From assembly GCF_009301415.1 (NCBI RefSeq), contig NZ_CP045072.1, positions 1,789,001 to 1,853,000 of the forward strand: DNA of 64,000 bases, given 5' to 3'. Shown here piece after piece: positions 36,241-45,490 of the stretch. The notes beneath the pieces are model-generated. The model was not told the DNA's origin. It did no database searches and saw only the letters and a program-made list of their open reading frames with translations. The DNA is from Paracoccus kondratievae (lineage in GTDB: Bacteria; Pseudomonadota; Alphaproteobacteria; Rhodobacterales; Rhodobacteraceae). The stretch's first letter is position 1; every line of letters starts with the position of its first letter. A program made the position numbers and the translations under genes.

Positions 36241-36654
36241 TCAAAGATGCCGCGTTTCCGGCGCGGGGTCCCACCACGCATCATGCGCACCGTCGGCATA
36301 AAAGACCGGCGCCGCGATCAGCTCAGCCTCGGACAGATCGTCAAGGGCGTTGATGCACACCATGCGGAACTGCCCGCCAATCTCGGCAATGTTACCCTCG
36401 GTCCATAGCCGAGTGCCGCAGCGCGAGCAAAATAGGTGGTGCATATCCGCCCCATCCTGCTGACGGCGCGGGGTCTCGGCCAGGGCATCAGCGCCTTGCA
36501 AGACACGGAACCGTTCGGGATCGGGCAGACGCATCTCCCAGTAGCGCATCTTGCGGCAAAAGCTGCAATTGCAGCGCATGGTGCCCTGGGACAGATCTCC
36601 CTCGGCCTCAAACCGGACCGCGCCGCAGAAACAAGAGCCATGATACAGGGTCAT
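36241..36654 (-). CDS. GFA/CENP-V family zinc protein
   Basis: 137 aa, GFA domain (glutathione-dependent formaldehyde-activating fold). All seven family cysteines are present: C8, C10 (SCFCGAVRF), C28, C30, C33 (RCNCSFCRK), C76 and C79 (FCSRCGTRLW), which bind structural and labile zinc. Despite the family name, most members are of unknown function. It overlaps the VOC gene by four bases (ATGA) and so is co-translated. Confidence 0.88.
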   Translation of the reverse strand: MTLYHGSCFCGAVRFEAEGDLSQGTMRCNCSFCRKMRYWEMRLPDPERFRVLQGADALAETPRRQQDGADMHHLFCSRCGTRLWTEGNIAEIGGQFRMVCINALDDLSEAELIAAPVFYADGAHDAWWDPAPETRHL

Positions 36655-37043
36655 GCGGGCGCTCCGTGATGGACGGCCTCGATATTGTTTCCGTCGGGGT
36701 CAAGAATAAAGGCTCCGCAATAGCTGGCGTGATATTCCGGCCGTAGCCCCGGCGCGCCATTATCGCGTCCACCTGCGGCCAGCGCGGCCGCGTGAAATGC
36801 GTCCACCATCGCGCGGTCAGAGGCGGCAAAGGCGATATGCACCCCCGTCGGCACCGACCGGCCGGTGCCGATCCGGAAAAAGGGGTTACCATCGCGGCCA
36901 TAGCCCAGATGGGCACCATGACCGCCGGTCATTTCCTCGGTCACCTCCATCATCAGCTTAATGCCCAAAGGTGCCAGCGCCCGGTCGTAAAAGGCGCGCG
37001 GGCGGGCCAGATCCGAGACGGGAAATCCAATATGATCAATCAT
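36651..37043 (-). CDS. VOC/glyoxalase-superfamily protein
   Basis: 130 aa with two beta-alpha-beta-beta-beta modules. MIDHIGFPVSDLARPRAFYDRAL gives a metal-ligand histidine (H4); FILDPDGNNIEAVHHG has the C-terminal glutamate ligand near residue 122. Typical of small uncharacterised glyoxalase-like dioxygenase/lyase proteins; specificity not predictable. Coupled to the GFA-like gene downstream. Confidence 0.85.
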   Translation of the reverse strand: MIDHIGFPVSDLARPRAFYDRALAPLGIKLMMEVTEEMTGGHGAHLGYGRDGNPFFRIGTGRSVPTGVHIAFAASDRAMVDAFHAAALAAGGRDNGAPGLRPEYHASYCGAFILDPDGNNIEAVHHGAPA

Positions 37044-37094
37044 GCGAAATCTCCTTTCCCGGCCAGAATGGACCCGGACTGCTGACAGACCGTG

Positions 37095-37985
37095 TCAGGA
37101 GAGCTTTTCGCCGAAAAACTCCAGTGTCCGCTGCCAGGCAAGCTCGGCCGCCTGTTTGTCATAGCGCGGCGTGGTGTCGTTATGAAAACCGTGCTGGGTA
37201 CCGGGATAGAAATGGGCCTGATATTCCTTGCCATGCTTTTTCAGCGCGGCCTCATAATCGGGCCAGCCGGCGTTCACCCGCTCATCATTCTCGGCGTAAT
37301 GCAGCAGCAGCGGGGCGCGGATCTGCGGCACCTCTTCGGGCCGGGGCTGGCGGCCATAGAAGGGGACCGAGGCGGCAAGATCGGCGTAAGCTACCGCCAG
37401 CGCATTGCAGACCCCGCCACCATAGCAAAAGCCCACCGCGCCCACCTTGCCGGTCGAGTCGGCGTGGTCGCGCAGGAATTCATAGGCGGCAAAGAAATCC
37501 TCCATCAGCCTGGCCGGATCCATGCTGGTCTGCATCTCGCGGCCCTGATCATCATTCCCGGGATACCCGCCCCGAGAGCTGAGCCCGTCAGGACCAAAGG
37601 CCAGATAGCCCGCCTTGCCCAGACGGCGCACCACATCCGCGATATAGGGATTCAGGCCACGGTTCTCATGTACCACCAGCACGGCGGACAGGCTGCCCTG
37701 CGCCTCGGCAGGGCGGGCCATCAGCCCGCTGATGCGCCCATGACCCTGCGGGCTGTCGTAACTCACAGTCTCGGTCCGGATGGCGGGGTCGTCGGGCGGA
37801 ACCTGCTGGGCCAGCGCATAGTTTGGGCGCAGCGCCTCAAAGATCGCGGCAGCGCTCATCCCGGCGGTGGCGAATTGCGCTGCCTGTACCATGAAATCGC
37901 GCTTGGTGATTCGGCCGTGCACGTAGCCGTCAAAAATCTCAAGAATGCGGGGGTGAAAATCCGCAGCCTTCCTGCGTTCGGTCAT
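37095..37985 (-). CDS. Dienelactone hydrolase family protein (YghX-like)
   Basis: 296 aa alpha/beta hydrolase. The nucleophile elbow is GFCYGGG with C187, the acid lies in AENDERV (D234), and the histidine in GTQHGFHND (H265), a dienelactone-hydrolase-type Cys/Asp/His triad. The N-terminal segment ITKRDFMVQAAQFATAG resembles a degenerate Tat-like lead of the YghX subfamily. The ATG at 37985 follows GAGGAGGGTACG; the frame to 38093 runs into the tuf terminator. Substrate unknown. Confidence 0.88.
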   Translation of the reverse strand: MTERRKAADFHPRILEIFDGYVHGRITKRDFMVQAAQFATAGMSAAAIFEALRPNYALAQQVPPDDPAIRTETVSYDSPQGHGRISGLMARPAEAQGSLSAVLVVHENRGLNPYIADVVRRLGKAGYLAFGPDGLSSRGGYPGNDDQGREMQTSMDPARLMEDFFAAYEFLRDHADSTGKVGAVGFCYGGGVCNALAVAYADLAASVPFYGRQPRPEEVPQIRAPLLLHYAENDERVNAGWPDYEAALKKHGKEYQAHFYPGTQHGFHNDTTPRYDKQAAELAWQRTLEFFGEKLS

Positions 37986-38085
37986 GATCGTACCCTCCTC
38001 TGAGGGGGAAAGGCTAACATGACACAGCCTTACTGACGCGAAAAACTCGCGTGAGCCGGTAAAGCCCGGGGCGTCCAAAAGAAAA

Positions 38086-38111
38086 AAGGCCACCCCTTTC
38101 GGAGCGGCCTT
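38086..38111 (-). terminator. Intrinsic terminator after tuf copy 2
   Basis: On the minus strand AAGGCCGCTCC, GAAA tetraloop, GGGGTGGCCTT (two G-T pairs) followed by TTTTTTC. It starts 70 bases after the tuf stop and isolates tuf from the hydrolase gene. Confidence 0.85.
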
Positions 38112-38181
38112 CCTGTCGCGATATCCGTTGAAAGATCAGCCGACGCCTGTGGCGCGCGGGGGCATTACGCCCCCACGACGC

Positions 38182-39357
38182 TTATTTAATGATTTTGGAG
38201 ACGACGCCTGCGCCGACGGTGCGGCCGCCTTCACGGATGGCGAAGCGCAGCTTCTCTTCCATCGCGATCGGAGCGATCAGCTCAACCGTGAACTTCAGGT
38301 TGTCGCCAGGCATAACCATCTCGGTGCCTTCCGGCAGCTTCACCGTACCGGTCACGTCAGTGGTCCGGAAGTAGAACTGCGGACGGTAGTTCGCAAAGAA
38401 CGGAGTGTGACGACCGCCCTCTTCCTTGGTCAGGATGTAGGCCTCGGCTTCAAACTCGGTGTGCGGGGTAACCGAACCCGGTTTCGCCAGAACCTGACCA
38501 CGCTCAACGCCGTCACGCTCAACACCGCGCAGCAGAGCGCCGATGTTGTCGCCAGCCTCACCGCGATCCAGAAGCTTGCGGAACATCTCGACGCCGGTGC
38601 AGGTCGTCTTCTTGGTCGGACGGATCCCGATGATCTCAAGCTCGTCGCCGACGTTCACCGCGCCACGCTCAACACGGCCGGTCACAACCGTACCACGGCC
38701 CGAGATCGAGAACACGTCTTCGATCGGCATCAGGAACGGCAGGTCAACCGCACGCTCGGGCGTCGGGATGTACTCGTCAACGGCCTTGATCAGTTCCCGG
38801 ATCGAGTTCTCGCCGATCTCGGCGTCGCGGCCTTCCAGAGCAGCCAGAGCCGAGCCCTTGATGATCGGAATGTCGTCGCCGGGGTAGTCGTAGGACGACA
38901 GAAGCTCACGAACCTCCATCTCGACCAGTTCCAGCAGCTCGGGATCGTCAACCTGGTCAACCTTGTTCAGGTAAACGACCATGTAGGGGATGCCAACCTG
39001 ACGGCCCAGCAGGATGTGTTCACGTGTCTGAGGCATCGGGCCGTCAGCAGCGTTCACAACCAGGATCGCGCCGTCCATCTGCGCAGCGCCCGTGATCATG
39101 TTCTTGACATAGTCAGCGTGGCCGGGGCAGTCGACGTGCGCATAGTGGCGCGTATCGGACTCGTACTCAACGTGCGCCGTCGAGATCGTGATACCCCGAG
39201 CACGCTCTTCAGGGGCCCCGTCAATCTGATCGTAGGCCTTGAATTCACCGTAGTACTTGGTGATCGCTGCCGTCAGAGTCGTCTTGCCGTGGTCAACGTG
39301 ACCAATCGTACCAATGTTGACGTGCGGTTTCGTACGTTCAAACTTTGCCTTTGCCAT
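38182..39357 (-). CDS. tufB: Elongation factor Tu, copy 2
   Basis: 391 aa, identical in protein to copy 1. By eye the two genes differ at one synonymous base (38653) over 1176 bases, while flanks are unrelated. This is the pattern of ongoing gene conversion between tuf copies. This copy is monocistronic, with its own promoter-like sequence and terminator. In many bacteria the second tuf lies directly before tRNA-Trp-secE; here about 4.6 kb of other genes intervene. Confidence 0.98.
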   Translation of the reverse strand: MAKAKFERTKPHVNIGTIGHVDHGKTTLTAAITKYYGEFKAYDQIDGAPEERARGITISTAHVEYESDTRHYAHVDCPGHADYVKNMITGAAQMDGAILVVNAADGPMPQTREHILLGRQVGIPYMVVYLNKVDQVDDPELLELVEMEVRELLSSYDYPGDDIPIIKGSALAALEGRDAEIGENSIRELIKAVDEYIPTPERAVDLPFLMPIEDVFSISGRGTVVTGRVERGAVNVGDELEIIGIRPTKKTTCTGVEMFRKLLDRGEAGDNIGALLRGVERDGVERGQVLAKPGSVTPHTEFEAEAYILTKEEGGRHTPFFANYRPQFYFRTTDVTGTVKLPEGTEMVMPGDNLKFTVELIAPIAMEEKLRFAIREGGRTVGAGVVSKIIK

Positions 39358-39419
39358 CCTGGCCTCCTATCGGGGGGGCCACCCGCGCGACAGCCCCCGT
39401 CGTGAAACATCCGCCGCGA

Positions 39420-39446
39420 CTTATAATCCGGCCGGGGAAAAATCAA
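39420..39446 (-). promoter_or_regulatory. Candidate promoter of tuf copy 2
   Basis: On the minus strand TTGATT (39446-39441), 15-base spacer, TATAAG (39425-39420), about 63 bases before the start codon. The -10 box is good; the spacing is shorter than ideal. Confidence 0.45.
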
Positions 39447-39566
39447 GGGCGCCCGACCCGGCGACATAAGCATGAAACGCGGGAACCTCTGCCCGGCAAA
39501 GACGTTGGAATCCGGCAGACAAGGCTGCCCGGCCCGGCGGCCGCGCAACGCTTTCGGAGGAATGCT

Positions 39567-40490
39567 ATGAGCCTGATGAAATCCCTCGCCCGCGTCGCGG
39601 CTGGCGTCATGCTGGCCAAAGGGATCGGAACCATGATGAAGAACGCCCAGAACCGGCCTCAAAGCGGCGGCGGGCGTAGCTCGGGCGGCCTGCTGGACGA
39701 GCTTTTTGGCAACAACACCGGTGGGGCGGGCAGCCGCAGCACCGGCTCGGGCGGGCTTGGCGATATGCTGGGTCAGGTGCTGGGCGGTCGTACAGGCAGC
39801 GGCTCGGCCTATGGTGGCCCGAATTCCCCCCGCTCGGCCGGGACAGCACAGGGCGGGCTGGGTGGCCTGCTTGACCAGCTGGCCGGGCCGCGTGGCCGTT
39901 CGGGCGGCTCTGGCGGCCTGGGCGGCGTCCTTGGCGGCGCGGCGGCTGGCGGCCTTGGCGGTATTCTGGGTGATCTTCTGGGCGGTCGCGGCGGCGCGCA
40001 GGCTCAGGCCCCGCAGGGCAGCACCGGCGGGCTGGCGCAAAAGGGTGCACAACCCCAGAACGATGCCAGCTTTGGCGAGCTCTTCAACGAGGCGCTTGCG
40101 ACCGGTGATGAGCCCTCGACCGCGCCCACGCCCGAACAGAACGCTTTGGCCGGCCTGATGCTCAGGGCGATGATCCAGGCGGCAAAATCGGACGGAGAGA
40201 TCGACGAGCAGGAAAAAGCCAAGCTGATGTCGGAATTCGGCGAGCTGGACGACGAAGAACGCGCCTTTATCCGCGAACAGATGGCAGCCCCCGTCAATGC
40301 GGCGGCGCTGGCCCGCGAAGTGCCCGAGGACTTTGGCCCCCAAATCTATCTGATGTCACTGATGGCGATCGAATTCGACAATCGGAAAGAGGCCGAATAC
40401 CTGCACGAGCTTGCCCAGAACCTTGGGCTAGACAAGGAAACGGTGAACGACATCCATCAAAAGGTCGGCGTGACCAGTCTTTACGCCTGA
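39567..40490 (+). CDS. DUF533 (YebE-like, TerB-fold) protein
   Basis: 307 aa. An N-terminal hydrophobic stretch (MSLMKSLARVAAGVMLAKGIG) is followed by a long Gly/Ser/Arg-rich low-complexity region (about 35-160, GGLGG-type repeats) and a C-terminal all-helical domain (LMLRAMIQAAKSDGEIDEQE, then FIREQMAAPV, YLHELAQNLGL). The helical domain matches DUF533, related to the TerB tellurite-resistance fold, with an acidic motif (KSDGEIDEQE) that can bind metal in relatives. ATG 39567 has GGAGGAATGCT. Function is unknown. Its last 10 bases overlap the convergent dinB. Confidence 0.85.
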   Translation: MSLMKSLARVAAGVMLAKGIGTMMKNAQNRPQSGGGRSSGGLLDELFGNNTGGAGSRSTGSGGLGDMLGQVLGGRTGSGSAYGGPNSPRSAGTAQGGLGGLLDQLAGPRGRSGGSGGLGGVLGGAAAGGLGGILGDLLGGRGGAQAQAPQGSTGGLAQKGAQPQNDASFGELFNEALATGDEPSTAPTPEQNALAGLMLRAMIQAAKSDGEIDEQEKAKLMSEFGELDDEERAFIREQMAAPVNAAALAREVPEDFGPQIYLMSLMAIEFDNRKEAEYLHELAQNLGLDKETVNDIHQKVGVTSLYA

Positions 40491-41572
40491 TCAAAAAGAC
40501 CAAGCTGGCGCGGCGGCTCATCCTGCCGCGCCTCATCGAGTCCGGACAGGGTGATCCCCAACAGCCTGACCCCGTGCGGGTCGGCAAAAACCGGCCCCAG
40601 CAGGTCGCGGGCCATGCCCAGCATCTCATCCCGGCTTTCTACCGGACGCGGCAGCGAACGCGCACGGGTGATCTGGCGGAAATCGCCGTATTTCACCTTC
40701 AGCGTCACCGTCCGCCCCACGCGCCCGGCATTCGTGGCATGCCTCCAGACCTTGTCGGCCAGCACCTCCAGCGCCTCATGGGCTGCCGGAAGGTTGCGCA
40801 GATCTTCGAAATAGGTGTTCTCGGCCCCGATGCTTTTGCGGATACGGTTCGGCTTGACCTCGCGCGTGTCTATGCCACGGGCAATATTCCAGTAATAGGT
40901 GCCCGATTTGCCAAAACGCGCCGTCAGGAACTCAAGGGTCTGCCGTGCCAGATCGGCGCCGGTCAGAATACCATGCGACTCCATCCGCGCCGCTGTCGCC
41001 GGACCGATGCCGTGAAAGCGACCGATGGGCAGGCCATGGACAAACTCGGGTCCAGCCTCAGGCGGGATTACGAACAGCCCGTCCGGTTTGCGCTGGTCCG
41101 AGGCCAGCTTGGCGAGAAACTTGTTATAGCTGACCCCGGCCGAGGCGGTCAGCCCTGTCGCCTCGCGGATACGTGCGCGGATCTCTTGCGCGATGCGCGT
41201 CGCGGTGCGGCCGTGCAGATAATCGGTGAGATCCAGATAAGCCTCATCCAGCGACAAGGGTTCGACAAGCGGGGTGTATTCGAAAAAGATGTCGCGCACC
41301 TGCTGGCTGACCGCGCGATAGACGTCAAAGCGCGGCTTTACAAAGACCAGGTCGGGACACAGCCGCATCGCCCGCATCGAGGGCATGGCCGAGCGCACGC
41401 CAAAGCGGCGCGCTTCATAGCTCGCCGCCGCCACCACGCCACGGCGGATGCCGCCAACGGCGACCGGGCGCCCGCGCAGCTCGGAATTGTCGCGCTGTTC
41501 GACCGAGGCGTAAAACGCATCCATATCCACATGGACGATGCGGCGCACACGCTCCTCGGTCGGGGCGGTCAT
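40481..41572 (-). CDS. dinB: DNA polymerase IV
   Basis: 363 aa Y-family translesion polymerase. The active site MDAFYASVEQ with the Y-family steric gate, SLDEAYLD (catalytic acidic pair) and the little-finger domain (IGAENTYFEDLRN) are complete. The C-terminus RQLGLFDQA is a beta-clamp binding motif. The ATG overlaps the ygfZ stop by four bases (ATGA), so it is translated from the msbA-ygfZ-dinB message. No LexA-type box was seen. Confidence 0.95.
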   Translation of the reverse strand: MTAPTEERVRRIVHVDMDAFYASVEQRDNSELRGRPVAVGGIRRGVVAAASYEARRFGVRSAMPSMRAMRLCPDLVFVKPRFDVYRAVSQQVRDIFFEYTPLVEPLSLDEAYLDLTDYLHGRTATRIAQEIRARIREATGLTASAGVSYNKFLAKLASDQRKPDGLFVIPPEAGPEFVHGLPIGRFHGIGPATAARMESHGILTGADLARQTLEFLTARFGKSGTYYWNIARGIDTREVKPNRIRKSIGAENTYFEDLRNLPAAHEALEVLADKVWRHATNAGRVGRTVTLKVKYGDFRQITRARSLPRPVESRDEMLGMARDLLGPVFADPHGVRLLGITLSGLDEARQDEPPRQLGLFDQA

Positions 41573-42303
41573 GGCAGAATGCGGGCGGCCCCCGCCGTCA
41601 ACCCCTCGCCCATGCGGTCAAAGCGCATATAGGCGATAGCCCGGTTGCCGGATTGGGTGTAAAGCGTGCCCGCCTCGCGCCCGTCCGCCATCAGGATGGG
41701 CGTCCCGACAGGGGCCGCGCCCTCGATGCCGACGGTGACAAGCCCCTTGCGCAGCTCGGTCTTGTGCTTCATCCGCGCCGTGACCTCTTGCCCGACATAG
41801 CAGCCTTTGCGGAAATCGACGCCATGCAGGCGCTCGAACCCGGCTTCAAGGATAAAGGTCTCGTTCGGGATCAGCTCGATCAGGCTTTCGGGGATGCAAT
41901 GTCCGACCCGGATCGCATCCCAATCAATCCCGTCGTCAGCCGCCCGCTCACCGCCCGAGCCGCCGTAAAGACGCCAGCCCAGCGCCTCATGCCGCGGATC
42001 GGCTATGGCAGCGTCAGGCATATCGCCGATACCGCGCGTGACGGTCAGTTCGGTCGGCTCAACCGTGACACGTGAACGCAGCTTGTACAGCGACAGCCGC
42101 CGGATCAGATCATCAGCCAGCCGCGCGTCGACATCAATCAGCAGCCGCGCGCCATCCGGGACGATCAGAAAATCGGCCAGATACTTGCCCTGCGGCGTCA
42201 GCAGCGCCGCCCAGCAAGGCACGTCCCCGACCTTGTTGGTCACAAGGCCTTGCAGGAACTCGACCCGATCCTCGCCCGAAACCGCCAGAATGCGCCGCAT
42301 CAT
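41569..42303 (-). CDS. ygfZ: YgfZ/GcvT-domain iron-sulfur maintenance protein
   Basis: 244 aa tetrahydrofolate-binding fold related to the glycine cleavage T protein. The diagnostic KGCYVGQEVTAR motif near residues 167-178 contains the conserved cysteine. YgfZ/IBA57 homologues maintain [4Fe-4S] enzymes such as MiaB. Two adjacent ATGs (42303, 42300) both suit the GGAGATCA site. The start overlaps the stop of the upstream ABC transporter and the stop overlaps dinB. Confidence 0.9.
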   Translation of the reverse strand: MMRRILAVSGEDRVEFLQGLVTNKVGDVPCWAALLTPQGKYLADFLIVPDGARLLIDVDARLADDLIRRLSLYKLRSRVTVEPTELTVTRGIGDMPDAAIADPRHEALGWRLYGGSGGERAADDGIDWDAIRVGHCIPESLIELIPNETFILEAGFERLHGVDFRKGCYVGQEVTARMKHKTELRKGLVTVGIEGAAPVGTPILMADGREAGTLYTQSGNRAIAYMRFDRMGEGLTAGAARILP

Positions 42304-44039
42304 TGATCTCCGAATTGCAACCTGACCAGGGCAGCATAGGCACCGCCCTTTGCCATTAGCTGGTCATGGTTGCCCTCTTCGACAACCCGGCCTGCCTCGA
42401 TCACCACGATCTTGTCGGCCTGGCGCACGGTCGAAAGCCTGTGCGCGATGACCAAGGTGGTGCGCCCGGCCGAAAGCTCGTCCAGCGCCTGCTGGACCAG
42501 CCGCTCGCTTTGCGCATCAAGCGCCGAGGTCGCCTCGTCAAGCAGCAGGATCGGCGCATCGCGCAGAACGGCACGCGCAATCGCCACGCGCTGGCGCTGC
42601 CCCCCCGACAGGGCCGAGCCACGCGGCCCCGCCGGCGTGTCGAGCCCAAGGGGCAGGTTATCGGTGAAATCCGCAACATGGGCAGCGACAGTCGCCCGGC
42701 GCAGCGCCTTGTCATCCTGCGGATGGCCAAGCAGGATGTTTTCGCGCAGCGTCTCGTCAAACAGCGCGGCCTCTTGGCTGACGGTCGAGAACTGATCGCG
42801 CAGCACGCCCAGATCGAATTCGCGCAAAGGCACCCCACCCAGGGTGATCTCGCCCGCTTCGGGATCAATCAACCGGGTCAGCAGGTTGAAGACCGTGGAT
42901 TTTCCAGCGCCCGAAGGCCCCACCAGCGCCGTCGTCTGACCAGACTCGGCGGTAAAACTCAGCCCGTTCAGGACCGGATGGCCGGAATAAGCCAGCCGCA
43001 CATCATGAAAGCGGATGGTGGTGTCGGGTGGCGGCTCGCGGCGCGGTCCGCATGCAATCCCGGGCTGCATATCAAGCACGGAATAGATGCGCTCAAGACT
43101 TGCGGCTGCGATCTGCCATGTGCCGGTCAGGTTGCCCAGACGCCGCAGAGGCTGAAAGGCCAGCGCCATGGCGGTGAAAAAGGACATGAAGTCCCCGACC
43201 GTGCGTTCGCCCCGCGTCACCTCGGCCCCGCCCAGGGCAAGGACGCCGATAAAGCCCAGCCCGGTGACGACATCGACCAGCGCCGGCACAGTGGCGCCGA
43301 TACCTGACATCTTGATCTCGGCCTTGCGGATGCGGCTGACGATCTGGCTGAATCGGTCGGCCTGATAATCCTCCATCCGGTTCAGTTTGACGGCGTTGAT
43401 ACCGTGCAAGACCTCATCAAGCCGGGTGGCGCGCTGGCTGGCATTAACGCGGTTTTGCCGCATCTTGCGGCGGATATATCGCTGGACCAGCACGGTGGGC
43501 AGGATCAGCAGCGGCGCACCGACCAGCGCCGCCATGGTCCACCAGGGATCGACCGCCACCGCAACCCCGAACAGCGACAACAGCGAGACCATGTCCCTCC
43601 CCGCGCCCGAGATGAATGTGGACCACACACCCTGCACGGCGATGGAATCGCCCTGCACCCGCTCGATCAGCGCGCCGGGCGGGTTCTCCTGGAAAAAGCT
43701 GCTGTCCAACGTCATGATATGGCGCAGCAAATCCGTCTGCATACTGGTCGAAACCGCCAGCGAGACCGATGTCATCAGGCTACGGTTGATGACAAAGGTC
43801 GAGGCGCGGATCAGGAACAGCGAAAAGATCACGCCACCGACCCACCAGATCGCATCGGTGTCGCCACCGACAAAAACCCGGTCGAACAGCGGCTTCAGCA
43901 TCCAGCTAAGCAGGCCCAGCGTCGAGCCCTCGACAATCAGAAAAACCAGCGCCAGCAGGATGCGCGCCCAATAGGGGTGCAGATAGTCGCGCCACATACG
44001 GGCGAACAGATTGGCCGTTCTGTTAAGTCTGTCCGCCAT
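42300..44039 (-). CDS. MsbA-like lipid A/lipid ABC flippase
   Basis: 579 aa fused ABC exporter. Six helices in the first half, then Walker A GPSGAGKST, signature LSGGQRQR, Walker B ILLLDEATSALD and the H-loop AHRLSTV. The sequence NPPGALIERVQGDS and the spacing are MsbA-like, which would flip lipid A-core across the inner membrane, but drug exporters share the fold. ATG 44039 follows GGGGATGCG; an extension to 44156 is unlikely. It heads the coupled three-gene unit with ygfZ and dinB. Confidence 0.85.
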   Translation of the reverse strand: MADRLNRTANLFARMWRDYLHPYWARILLALVFLIVEGSTLGLLSWMLKPLFDRVFVGGDTDAIWWVGGVIFSLFLIRASTFVINRSLMTSVSLAVSTSMQTDLLRHIMTLDSSFFQENPPGALIERVQGDSIAVQGVWSTFISGAGRDMVSLLSLFGVAVAVDPWWTMAALVGAPLLILPTVLVQRYIRRKMRQNRVNASQRATRLDEVLHGINAVKLNRMEDYQADRFSQIVSRIRKAEIKMSGIGATVPALVDVVTGLGFIGVLALGGAEVTRGERTVGDFMSFFTAMALAFQPLRRLGNLTGTWQIAAASLERIYSVLDMQPGIACGPRREPPPDTTIRFHDVRLAYSGHPVLNGLSFTAESGQTTALVGPSGAGKSTVFNLLTRLIDPEAGEITLGGVPLREFDLGVLRDQFSTVSQEAALFDETLRENILLGHPQDDKALRRATVAAHVADFTDNLPLGLDTPAGPRGSALSGGQRQRVAIARAVLRDAPILLLDEATSALDAQSERLVQQALDELSAGRTTLVIAHRLSTVRQADKIVVIEAGRVVEEGNHDQLMAKGGAYAALVRLQFGDQ

Positions 44040-44176
44040 CGCATCCCCGGAATTCGGTTCGACCCCAAGGGATAAGCCGCAAGACGTCCGGGGGCAAGGC
44101 GCTCGGGTCAGACGCGCCCCGTTGACCTTGCGCAGGGGCCGGCCTACCGATTGCATGTCATACGAAAGGCATTCCC

Positions 44177-45349
44177 ATGAGCTTTGCCCAGGGCCGCGCC
44201 GTCCTTGCTATTCCCGGCCCCTCTCCTGTCCCGGATCGCGTGCTGCGGGCCATGCACCGCCCCTCGCCCGATATCTATGGCCCGGACCTCGCGGCCGAGA
44301 ACCGCACCCTGATCGCGGGGCTGAAACGGCTGGCCGGGACCTCGGCCCATGTCGCGCCCTATATCGGCAACGGCCATGCCGGGTGGGAGGCCGCGAATGT
44401 CAACATGCTCGACCGGGGCGAGCGGGCGCTGGCACTGATCTCGGGCCATTTCGGACGCAGCTGGGCAGCCTCGGCCCGCGCAATGGGGATCGAGGTCGAA
44501 GAGCTTGATTTCGACCTTGCGCCCCCCGATCCCCAGCGGCTGGCCGAGCGGCTGGCGCAGGACCGTGAGGGGCAGATCCGTGCGGTTCTGGTCTGTCAGG
44601 TCGATACCGCCAGCTCGGCCCGCGCCGATATCCCTGCCCTGCGCGCCGCAATGGGCGACCACCCTGCCTTTCTGGCTGTCGACGCCATCGCCTCACTCGG
44701 CTGCGAGCCGATGCTGATGGACGAATGGGGCGTGGATTTGCTGGTATCGGCCAGCCAAAAAGGGCTGATGGTGCCGCCGGGCCTGACCTTCGTTTGGTTC
44801 TCGGAACGGCTCAAGGCGCGCAAACCCAGCAGCCTTGCCACCCCCTATTGGAACTGGACCCCCCGCGCCGAGGCAGAAGAACTGTGGCAATTCTGGGGTG
44901 GCACCCCGCCCGTACAGCTGGTCTTTGGTCTGAACGAGGCGCTGCGCATCCTGCTTGACGAAGAAACCCTGCCCGCCGCATGGGCCCGGCATGAAGGGTT
45001 GGCCCGGGCCTGCTGGGCGGCACTGGACCGCTGGGGCGCGGACAATCCGGGGATCGGGGCAATGATCTCTGATCCAGCCGGCCGCGCCCGCTCGGTCACT
45101 GCCGCGCGGGTGACACAGGCCAGCGCCCTGCGCGACTGGACGGCTGGCAAGGCAGGGGTGACGCTGGGTGTCGGCCTTGGTGCGCCCGACCCCGGTCACG
45201 CGCTGCGCATCGCCCATATGGGTCACGCCAATGCCCATCAGCTTCTGGGCGTTCTGGCAGTAATCGAGGCCGGAATGACCGCGCTGAACATCCCTCATGG
45301 GTCTGGCGCGCTTGACGCCGCCACAGCCGAGGTCGCCCGCCTCGCATGA
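44177..45349 (+). CDS. Alanine/serine-glyoxylate aminotransferase family enzyme
   Basis: 390 aa fold-type I PLP enzyme. The Schiff-base lysine is K195 in SASQKGLMVPPG and the pyridine-nitrogen aspartate D169 in FLAVDAIASLG. N-terminal IPGPSPVPDRVLRAMHRPSPDIYG is typical of the AGXT/SgaA class, which move the amino group of serine, alanine or aspartate to glyoxylate. Aspartate-glyoxylate aminotransferase (BhcA) belongs to the same class, but the other bhc genes are not here. The ATG starts 138 bases from the divergent msbA-like gene. Confidence 0.88.
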   Translation: MSFAQGRAVLAIPGPSPVPDRVLRAMHRPSPDIYGPDLAAENRTLIAGLKRLAGTSAHVAPYIGNGHAGWEAANVNMLDRGERALALISGHFGRSWAASARAMGIEVEELDFDLAPPDPQRLAERLAQDREGQIRAVLVCQVDTASSARADIPALRAAMGDHPAFLAVDAIASLGCEPMLMDEWGVDLLVSASQKGLMVPPGLTFVWFSERLKARKPSSLATPYWNWTPRAEAEELWQFWGGTPPVQLVFGLNEALRILLDEETLPAAWARHEGLARACWAALDRWGADNPGIGAMISDPAGRARSVTAARVTQASALRDWTAGKAGVTLGVGLGAPDPGHALRIAHMGHANAHQLLGVLAVIEAGMTALNIPHGSGALDAATAEVARLA

Positions 45350-45490
45350 ATGTTTGGGGGCCCGACGGCGGCCGACACCTTATCGCCTCAGTGGCGCATG
45401 GCAGACGGCGGTCATCTGGCAAGGGGCGCAGCCCCAGTTACCGTTTGTTCGCAATCACGCCCCGCGTCACACAACGTTGGAAATTGACAA

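Noticed and set aside
33656..39357. Composite transposon around tuf copy 2
   Set aside because: No transposase and no terminal repeats; the two tuf genes are direct repeats 24 kb apart and could recombine, but there is no sign that the segment moved.
44177..45349. Aminotransferase as BhcA of the beta-hydroxyaspartate cycle
   Set aside because: Same enzyme class, but the bhcB, bhcC, bhcD and bhcR genes are not adjacent, so I kept the general family call.
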